6,666 nt of DNA from assembly GCA_045402695.1 (NCBI GenBank), contig JAWPNA010000302.1:1-6666 (forward strand). Direction: 5' to 3'. This document shows positions 1 to 5,088 of this stretch, one piece after another; the stretch's first letter is position 1; each line of letters begins with the position of its first letter. Source of the DNA: JAWPNA01 sp045402695 (GTDB taxonomy: Bacteria; Acidobacteriota; Polarisedimenticolia; JACPZX01; DASXTC01). Under the pieces are notes generated by a model, which saw only the letters and a list, made by a program, of their open reading frames with translations, was not told the DNA's origin and ran no database searches. Position numbers and translations under genes: made by a program.

Positions 1-723
1 GACATGGTCGATCCTGTCGAAGCGCCGGGTGCGCGGGATCAGGATCCCCTCCACGACCGTGAAGTCGTCGGCGTCCCCCACCGTCGCGGTGGGCGGGTCG
101 GACACCGGGCTGCCCATTCCCACGAGGCGCCCTTTCTCCCGATCGAAGAGGTAGAGGCCCGGCGGCTCCAGGCCGTGCTCGATGCGCACGCGGTCCACGA
201 CGGCGCCGGCTCGGACTTCCTCACCGTCATACTCGGCGGTGTATCCGGGCTCCTCCAGGCAGAACGGCAGCGCCAGCAGGCCGTAAGCCCGCCTGACGAA
301 GGCGCGGTTGGTCCTCAGCGACTCGAGATCTTCGTGCCGCTCCTCTCCCACCACGAACCAGGAGCTGCTGCCCGACACCCCCATGACCACCGGCTTGCCG
401 TTCTCCTCGGCCTCGACGACCGCCGCCGTCGCGCCGGCGGCGATGGGGAACTTCACCACGTAGCGGGAGCGGAAGCTGGGCTCGCCGTCCTTGTAATGCG
501 TCCAGGTAGTGGAGAATGCGGCGTCCTTCTTTTTTCGCCAGACCTGTCTTCCACCGTGCGCGGCGATCGCTCTGTCGATGATCTGTCGGGCCCTGGTTTC
601 CGCGGAGGCGATCCGTTCGAGCGACGCGGGAGAGACGGTGGATCGGGTCGCGGCCATGACCAGCGCGACGCCGCCAAGCAAGACCGCGAGCAAGCCGACT
701 CGCCACCTGGTGCTCTGAGTCAT
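1..723 (-). CDS. Exported LolA-like hypothetical protein (3' end beyond left edge)
   Basis: This frame is open from an ATG at 723 to the left edge, so 241 residues are visible and the C-terminus is missing. The start has a GGGAGG ribosome site about 6 bases upstream. Residues 1-7 are polar to basic and 8-25 are hydrophobic (VGLLAVLLGGVALVMAA), which looks like a signal peptide cleaved near MAA/T and places the protein in the periplasm or envelope. The mature part begins with a helix ending in AIAAHGG (52-58) and W62, followed by alternating beta-type segments, and near the edge GILIPRTRRFDRID. This AHGG-x3-W opening and the late 'G-x-x-I-P-x-x-R' strand are typical of LolA/LolB-like or DUF6503-like exported proteins that bind lipids or lipoproteins. 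The family call is from pattern memory only and the ligand is unknown. It lies 104 bp downstream of the methyltransferase on the same strand. Confidence 0.72.
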   Translation of the reverse strand, partial: MTQSTRWRVGLLAVLLGGVALVMAATRSTVSPASLERIASAETRARQIIDRAIAAHGGRQVWRKKKDAAFSTTWTHYKDGEPSFRSRYVVKFPIAAGATAAVVEAEENGKPVVMGVSGSSSWFVVGEERHEDLESLRTNRAFVRRAYGLLALPFCLEEPGYTAEYDGEEVRAGAVVDRVRIEHGLEPPGLYLFDREKGRLVGMGSPVSDPPTATVGDADDFTVVEGILIPRTRRFDRIDHV

Positions 724-775
724 GCGGGGCCTCCCGGCCGGGTCACTTCCACGCGCCTTCGATCCAGACGAGTGG

Positions 776-804
776 ACAATAGGGCCCGGCGGGGCGTCCC
801 GCAA
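776..804 (-). promoter_or_regulatory. Weak candidate promoter for the exported protein gene
   Basis: Read on the minus strand, TTGCGG (804-799) is followed after 17 bases by TATTGT (781-776). These match the sigma-70 boxes at 3 of 6 and 4 of 6 positions. A start near 769 would leave a leader of about 46 bases ahead of the ATG at 723. The spacer contains a GC-rich inverted repeat (789-802, stem GCGGG/CCCGC, loop of 4) that could equally be a transcription pause site after the methyltransferase stop, but no T-run follows it. The matches are weak and could be chance. Confidence 0.22.
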
Positions 805-827
805 CGAGATCAGTGCGAGAATTCAGA

Positions 828-1631
828 TCAGTCGGTGGCCCCCATCGGAGTCATCTTTCCGACCTGGCCGGCCAGGGAGGCCAGCCCCAGGGCCCTGACG
901 GAGGCCGCCGTCTTGCACCCGATGTAGACGAGCGTGCCGGGGGGAGGCCACCCCACCAGCACCGTCGGCCGGAAGGAACCGGCCGTCAGCCCGCAGACCG
1001 CGGCTAACCTCTCGAGGGTGGCGGCCGTGAAGAAGTAATCGTTGGCGGTGTCGCGCAGCGGCTGCCAACGCGCGCCGAACAGCTTCGCGGTCAGGGATGA
1101 AAGGCCGGGAGTCTCGACCACGGCGAATCCACCGTCCTTGAGCAGCCGGGAAGCTTCCATGAGCAGAGCGCGGGGGGAGGGCGATCGCGAGAGCGTGCCG
1201 AACATCGCGATCAGATCGAAACTTGCAGCGGCGAGCCGGGCCCCGCTCGGAGCCGCCGCCAGCACGTCGCCGCGGACCCCCTTTCCTCGCAATTTCCGTC
1301 TGGCCGCGGCGGCCAGATCGGCGGAAGTTTCGAGCCCCACGGCGGAATATCGCGCAGGATCGAGGCCGGCCAGCACACGCCCCTCGCCGCAGCCGATCTC
1401 CAGGATCCTGCCGGAGGGAAGCAGGCGCATCAGCGCGGTCGCCCGGCGCGCGTCGCTGCGCGGGTCGCGGTGGGAGTCGTACATGGGCGCCGTCCGGAGT
1501 GAGGCAGGCAGGGCGGTCACCAACCCGCAGCTCGTGCAGCCAAGCAACTCGCGCCCCGGTGGCGCGACGGCGCTGTACGGCTCGAAACTGGTGCCGCGAC
1601 AAAGGTCACAGCAGGAGTCCAAAGTCGTCAT
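828..1631 (-). CDS. Class I SAM-dependent methyltransferase with N-terminal zinc-ribbon-like segment
   Basis: The product is 267 residues and starts at an ATG with a strong AAGGAGG site 4 bases upstream. Residues 8-11 (CDLC) and 32-35 (CTSC) form a CxxC-x20-CxxC pair, a probable zinc ribbon of the kind common at the N-terminus of Methyltransf_23-type enzymes. The Rossmann core follows: motif I ILEIGCGEG (76-84) binds SAM, E101 ends strand 2 where the ribose is usually held, and FDLIAMFGTL (138-147) with the strand LLKDGGFAVVETP (163-175) forms the later core. The segment SLTAKLFGARWQPLRDTANDYFF (179-201) matches the usual 'S-x-x-A-x-x-F-G-x-x-W' region after strand 5, but the P-x-H found there in many relatives is replaced by TANDY. 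Related enzymes methylate small molecules, sugars or lipid-linked substrates; the substrate here cannot be told. It is probably cytoplasmic. It is divergent from the small-gene pair at 1729. Confidence 0.87.
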   Translation of the reverse strand: MTTLDSCCDLCRGTSFEPYSAVAPPGRELLGCTSCGLVTALPASLRTAPMYDSHRDPRSDARRATALMRLLPSGRILEIGCGEGRVLAGLDPARYSAVGLETSADLAAAARRKLRGKGVRGDVLAAAPSGARLAAASFDLIAMFGTLSRSPSPRALLMEASRLLKDGGFAVVETPGLSSLTAKLFGARWQPLRDTANDYFFTAATLERLAAVCGLTAGSFRPTVLVGWPPPGTLVYIGCKTAASVRALGLASLAGQVGKMTPMGATD

Positions 1632-1692
1632 GATGCCTCCTTGCCGGCCTCCATGGTAGCACCACCGGCGCCGGAGCCGGCACCGACCTGGA

Positions 1693-1721
1693 TTGACAGG
1701 GAGGGAACGCCACGCCAGAAT
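1693..1721 (+). promoter_or_regulatory. Probable sigma-70 promoter giving a leaderless or near-leaderless mRNA
   Basis: A perfect TTGACA (1693-1698) is followed after exactly 17 bases by CAGAAT (1716-1721), which matches TATAAT at 4 of 6 positions. The expected transcription start, 6-8 bases past the -10, is about 1728, next to the ATG at 1729. No ribosome site lies at a useful distance from that ATG. The perfect -35 and ideal spacing in GC-rich DNA are what is seen; the start site itself is inferred. Confidence 0.5.
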
Positions 1722-1728
1722 CGGTGCG

Positions 1729-1953
1729 ATGCTGATCAGACTGCCGGCGGCGTTCCTCCTTCAACAGGGGCCGCCTTCCTTCTTTCCGGCGGGGCAGACT
1801 CCGCCGGAAACTGCCTCTCGCATCACCACGTCGGTGACAGCCTGGGTGCTGGTGGCGGCGCTGGCGGTAGTGGCCGCGTACTTCCTCATAAGGCTGGTGG
1901 AGATGGACCTCACCAACGAGGAGACGCCGAACCAGGACGACCCGTTCGTGTAG
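1729..1953 (+). CDS. Small single-pass membrane protein, unknown function
   Basis: The frame encodes 74 residues from the ATG at 1729. It could be extended to a TTG at 1693, but that TTG is the first half of an apparent -35 box and has no ribosome site, so the ATG is preferred. The N-terminus (LIRLPAAFLLQQ) is mildly hydrophobic and is followed by a Pro/Gly-rich stretch (14-26). One clear membrane helix spans about residues 36-57 (VTAWVLVAALAVVAAYFLIRLV), and then comes a short acidic tail ending in DDPFV. The charge pattern (R31 before the helix, R55 at its end, acidic tail after) does not settle the topology. I do not recognise a family. Its stop is 13 bases before the next start, so the two genes are very likely co-transcribed. 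Codon use fits the neighbours. Confidence 0.6.
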   Translation: MLIRLPAAFLLQQGPPSFFPAGQTPPETASRITTSVTAWVLVAALAVVAAYFLIRLVEMDLTNEETPNQDDPFV

Positions 1954-1966
1954 CCGAGGTGGACCC

Positions 1967-2200
1967 GTGGTGGATGAGATGGAGACGCTGTTGGCGCAGA
2001 TGATCGTCCAGCAGCGGGGCAAGGTGCTGGCCGTCGCGCGGTCGCTCAATGCGCGGCTCACCGAGGACGACATCCTCAGCCCGCACGATTTCCCCGAGCT
2101 GGCGGAAAGCCCCCGGTTCAATTACGAGGATGGTCTGCTGGCGGGGCTGCTCAGCGCCCAGATCGCCATGCGCGCCCGCCTGAGGGAGAAACGGGACTGA
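1967..2200 (+). CDS. Small soluble conserved-looking protein, unknown function
   Basis: The frame encodes 77 residues from a GTG at 1967, with a GAGGTGG ribosome site at 1956-1962, four bases upstream. An ATG at 1979 is a weaker alternative because that site would be 16 bases away. The protein has no signal peptide or membrane segment. It looks like three helices: residues 5-29 (ETLLAQMIVQQ to SLNARL), a linker with T32-EDD and LSPHDFPEL (37-45), then EDGLLAGLLSAQIAMRARLREK (54-75) with small-residue spacing suited to packing. The compact layout, with DFPEL and FNYEDG linking the helices, looks like a real folded domain rather than a chance frame, but I cannot name a family. It is the second gene of a pair with the small membrane protein, and a shared role is inferred from spacing only. 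Its stop lies 18 bp from the agmatinase stop, tail to tail. Confidence 0.66.
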   Translation: MVDEMETLLAQMIVQQRGKVLAVARSLNARLTEDDILSPHDFPELAESPRFNYEDGLLAGLLSAQIAMRARLREKRD

Positions 2201-2218
2201 ATCGAGTGCGCCGCGGAC

Positions 2219-3112
2219 TCAGGTGGAAGCAAAGCAGTAGCCCAGCAGCTTGTACAGCAGCCGGGCCGCGAGGAAGTCGGGCGCGTGCAGCTCTTTCAGG
2301 GGGGCCAGCTCCATGATGTCGAATCCCACGATGTGGGCCCGCTCCGAGAGCATCCGCAGGAAGCGCAGCGTCGGGTACCACTCGCCGCCTCCCGGCTCGG
2401 GAGTCCCGGTCGCGGGCATGAGGGAAGGGTCGAAGTAGTCAAGATCGACCGTCACGTACACCGGGGAGCCGTCGTTGATCGTCTCGAGCGCCGGCAGCGC
2501 CCAGTCCACGCCTTGCATCTGATACGCGAATAGCGTCCACACCTCGCCACGTTCGATGATCTCGCGCTCCTCGGGACACTGCGCGCGAATGCCGATCTGG
2601 ACGAGCCGGGCGTGTTCTCTCATGCGCGCCCCGGCGCACGCGTGATTGTGGCGCGTTCCCTGGTACGACTCGCGCAGGTCCGAGTGCGCGTCGAAGTGCA
2701 CGATCGTCAAGCCGGGAAAGTGGCGGCTGTACGGCCCGGTGGCGCCCGGGGAGATCGAATGCTCCCCGCCCAGCGTGACCACGAACTTTCCGTCCTCGAG
2801 GTACCGTTCGACCCTTCGCTCCACCAACCGGACCATCCGCTCCGGCCGCAGCCGCGCGCAGGCCACCGGCGGAGCTGAGTGGATCCCCACCTTGTGCGGC
2901 TCGCGCCGGGTCTCCTCGTCGAACAGCTCGACCTGCTGGGACGCGGCGCGGATCGCCTGAGGACCTCTTTCGGTGCCCCGGCCGTAGGTGACGGTGCCCC
3001 CGTAAGGGACCGGGAGCACCACGACGCGCGATGTCGCATAGTCTGATTCCCGCGCCGTCAGGCCGAAGTAGGGGAGGCCGGGGCGCACACGAGTCGCCGG
3101 CTTGGCTGCCAT
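2219..3112 (-). CDS. speB: Agmatinase (agmatine ureohydrolase)
   Basis: The product is a 297-residue arginase/agmatinase-family enzyme expected to hydrolyse agmatine to putrescine and urea in the cytoplasm with a two-manganese centre. All six metal ligands of the family are visible in the expected order: H118 in GGEHS, D141, H143 and D145 in FDAHSD, and D223 and D225 in VDLDYFD. The spacing is almost that of E. coli SpeB (H126, D149, H151, D153, D230, D232). The HNHACAGARM stretch (155-164) matches the substrate-side loop, and GFDIMELAP (263-271) is the conserved late strand. The ATG at 3112 is chosen because GAGGTGA lies 5-6 bases upstream. A GTG at 3121, three codons earlier, falls inside that ribosome site and is unlikely to be the start. 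The gene begins 17 bases after the speA stop, so the two form an operon. Guanidinobutyrase or another ureohydrolase is possible from sequence alone, but the speA neighbour makes agmatinase most likely. Confidence 0.93.
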   Translation of the reverse strand: MAAKPATRVRPGLPYFGLTARESDYATSRVVVLPVPYGGTVTYGRGTERGPQAIRAASQQVELFDEETRREPHKVGIHSAPPVACARLRPERMVRLVERRVERYLEDGKFVVTLGGEHSISPGATGPYSRHFPGLTIVHFDAHSDLRESYQGTRHNHACAGARMREHARLVQIGIRAQCPEEREIIERGEVWTLFAYQMQGVDWALPALETINDGSPVYVTVDLDYFDPSLMPATGTPEPGGGEWYPTLRFLRMLSERAHIVGFDIMELAPLKELHAPDFLAARLLYKLLGYCFAST

Positions 3113-3129
3113 CGAGATCACCTCGGGCG

Positions 3130-5019
3130 TCAGGTCAGATAGGTGTAGGTGTCGAACTGCCCGCGATACTCCGACAGCAGCAGGCGGGCCTCTTTAGGAG
3201 TGATTCCGTCGTGACTCTGGCGTTCCTCCAGGATCGCCTGCATGCGGGCGGCGAGGTCTCTCGCGTCGTAGCCGAAGGACGCCAGAGTCTCGCGCACGGA
3301 GTTGCCTCTGCGGATTCGCTTGACGTGGACTTTCCCTTCGTCATCCACGACGACGTGAGCCTCGTTCACCGACCCGAACAGATTGTGCAGGTCCCCCATC
3401 GTGTCCTGGTAGGCGCCGATCAGAACCAGCGCGAGGTAGTAGGGCTGCCCGTCCAGCGCGTGAATCTCGAGCGCCTCCTTGATGTCCTTGAGGTCCACGA
3501 ACTTGTCGATCTCGCCGTCCGAATCGCAGGTGATGTCCACCAGCGTGGCCCGGCGGTCCGGCTTCTCACGGAGCCTGTGGATCGGCACCACCGGGAAAAG
3601 CTGGTCGAGCGCCCAGTGATCGGGGATCGACTGGAACACCGAGAAATTGCACACCACCTTCTCGTGAAGCTGCTTTTCCAGCTCGACGAACTCGTCGGCC
3701 ACGAATTTCTGAGTCTTGGCGTACCGCACCGCCTTCGCCGCGATCTCCCAGAAGCAGGCCTCTCCCTTGGCGCGCTCCTCCAGCGAGAGCAAGCCGAGGT
3801 TGAACAGCGAGAACATCTCGTCGCGGTGCTCGACGGCGTCGTGGTAGTACTCACGATAGTTCTTCACCGACAGGTTCTTCAGGATGAAGAAGAGATCCCC
3901 GATGACCTGAGGATCCTTGGCCGCCGGCTTGAGCTTCTGGTTGGTGCGGGCGCTGATCTCGGCCCGCACGTCCACCACCAGCACGGAGTGGTATGCCGTC
4001 ATCGCGCGCCCCGACTCGCTCACGATGATCGGCTCGGGCACGTTCTCGTTCTCGCACACGTCCTTGATGGTGTACACGACGTCGTTGGCGTACTCCTGCA
4101 CCGTGTAGTTGACGCTCGCGTCGGAGGAGGTTCGTGAGCCGTCGTAGTCCACCCCCAGCCCGCCTCCTACGTTGAGATACTCGATCTCCACGCCCATCTT
4201 GCGCGCCTTGGCATAGACGCGCGCCGCCTCCTTGATGGCGTTCTTGAGGCGCCGGATCTCCGTGATCTGCGACCCGATGTGGAAGTGGAACATCTTGAGG
4301 CAGTCGAGCAGCCGCGCCTTCTTCAGCTCCTGGATCCCTTCGAGGAGCTGTGCCGTGGACAGCCCGAACTTGCTGGTGACGCCTCCCGACTTCTCCCACT
4401 TGCCCGAGCCCTTGCTGTTGAGCCGCACGCGGAACCCGATGGCCGGCTTCACGCCGCGGTCCTTGATGATCTGGAGGAGACTCTCCAGCTCGTACGGTTT
4501 CTCGACGACGACGATGACGTTCTTGCCGATCTTGTGCGCGAGGATGGCGTTGCCGAGGTAGGCCACGTCCTTGAAGCCGTTGCAGATCAGCAGCGAGTCG
4601 GGCGGAGTCTCCATGGCGAGCGCGCCGAGCAGCTCGGGCTTGCTTCCGACCTCCAGGCCGAGGTTGTACTTCCAGCCGGCCTCCATCAGCTCCGACACGA
4701 CGAAGCGATGCTGGTTGACCTTGATGGGGAACACGGGCCGGTACTCCTTCGTGTATCCAAACTCCCCGATCGCCTTGCGGAACGAGTTGCAGAGGCTCTT
4801 GACCTGCGCTTCGAGCAACTGGGGAAACCGCAGCAGCAGCGGCGTGGTGACGCCCTTGCGCGACAGCTCGGTGACTTCCTTGGCGAGGTCCACGAAGCGC
4901 GCCTCATCGTTCGTTGGGATGACGATCAGATGGCCATCCTCGTTGATGCGGAAATAACCGTTGCCCCACGAGTCAATCCCATACAGGTTCATGGCATCGT
5001 CGATGCCGTACTTCTCCAT
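3130..5019 (-). CDS. speA: Biosynthetic arginine decarboxylase (PLP-dependent)
   Basis: The product is a 629-residue enzyme of the SpeA family (E. coli SpeA is 658), which decarboxylates arginine to agmatine as the first step of putrescine synthesis. The fold-III barrel carries FPIKVNQ (97-103) with K100 as the probable PLP-binding lysine, HFHIGSQI (246-253), the glycine-rich phosphate loop GGGLGVDYDG (285-294) and SESGRA (334-339). The C-terminal beta domain carries DITCDSDGEID (495-505), where C498 is the expected catalytic cysteine supplied to the partner subunit, and GAYQDTMGDLHNLFGS (535-550). No key residue is missing and no frameshift is seen. The ATG at 5019 is preferred: GTGGAGG (5036-5030) lies 10 bases upstream, whereas a TTG at 5028 would be only one base from that site. 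The gene ends 17 bases before speB. It is unlike the smaller pyruvoyl-type decarboxylases. Confidence 0.96.
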   Translation of the reverse strand: MEKYGIDDAMNLYGIDSWGNGYFRINEDGHLIVIPTNDEARFVDLAKEVTELSRKGVTTPLLLRFPQLLEAQVKSLCNSFRKAIGEFGYTKEYRPVFPIKVNQHRFVVSELMEAGWKYNLGLEVGSKPELLGALAMETPPDSLLICNGFKDVAYLGNAILAHKIGKNVIVVVEKPYELESLLQIIKDRGVKPAIGFRVRLNSKGSGKWEKSGGVTSKFGLSTAQLLEGIQELKKARLLDCLKMFHFHIGSQITEIRRLKNAIKEAARVYAKARKMGVEIEYLNVGGGLGVDYDGSRTSSDASVNYTVQEYANDVVYTIKDVCENENVPEPIIVSESGRAMTAYHSVLVVDVRAEISARTNQKLKPAAKDPQVIGDLFFILKNLSVKNYREYYHDAVEHRDEMFSLFNLGLLSLEERAKGEACFWEIAAKAVRYAKTQKFVADEFVELEKQLHEKVVCNFSVFQSIPDHWALDQLFPVVPIHRLREKPDRRATLVDITCDSDGEIDKFVDLKDIKEALEIHALDGQPYYLALVLIGAYQDTMGDLHNLFGSVNEAHVVVDDEGKVHVKRIRRGNSVRETLASFGYDARDLAARMQAILEERQSHDGITPKEARLLLSEYRGQFDTYTYLT

Positions 5020-5059
5020 TTTCTTCAAACCTCCACTAGCGTCTGGGTTCGGCGGCGGA

Positions 5060-5088
5060 ATTATAGAGGAGACGGGCGCCGAGGGGAA
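5060..5088 (-). promoter_or_regulatory. Probable speA-speB promoter overlapping the upstream stop codon
   Basis: On the minus strand a perfect TATAAT (5065-5060) overlaps the TAA stop of the DNA methyltransferase gene (5063-5061). At 17 bases upstream sits TTCCCC (5088-5083), a poor -35 at 3 of 6. The predicted start near 5053 gives a leader of about 34 bases that contains the speA ribosome site. A perfect -10 in such GC-rich DNA is notable, and it would allow the polyamine operon to be transcribed independently of the methyltransferase. I see no hairpin or leader peptide in the short leader. Confidence 0.45.

Noticed and set aside
4..927. Plus-strand open frame of 307 codons at the left edge
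   Set aside because: It is opposite a minus-strand frame that has a signal peptide, a ribosome site and the AHGG region, and it runs into the end of the methyltransferase. The real gene is simply open at the edge.
823..1602. Minus-strand frame of 259 codons overlapping the SAM methyltransferase in another frame
   Set aside because: The overlapping frame contains the SAM-binding motif and the CxxC pairs and has the ribosome site. This one is R/A-rich with no motif.
2204..2220. Imperfect hairpin (gagtgcg/cggactc, one mismatch) between the convergent stops of the small gene and speB
   Set aside because: The stem is only seven pairs with a G-G mismatch and no T-run on either strand, so it does not support an intrinsic terminator call.
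3113..3121. GTG at 3121 as the agmatinase start
   Set aside because: The codon lies within the GAGGTGA ribosome site that is correctly spaced for the ATG at 3112.
3031..4137. Plus-strand open frame of 368 codons opposite speA and the start of speB
   Set aside because: It lies wholly antisense to intact speA and speB motifs and shows low-complexity H/V/L/R composition. It is a shadow of high GC.
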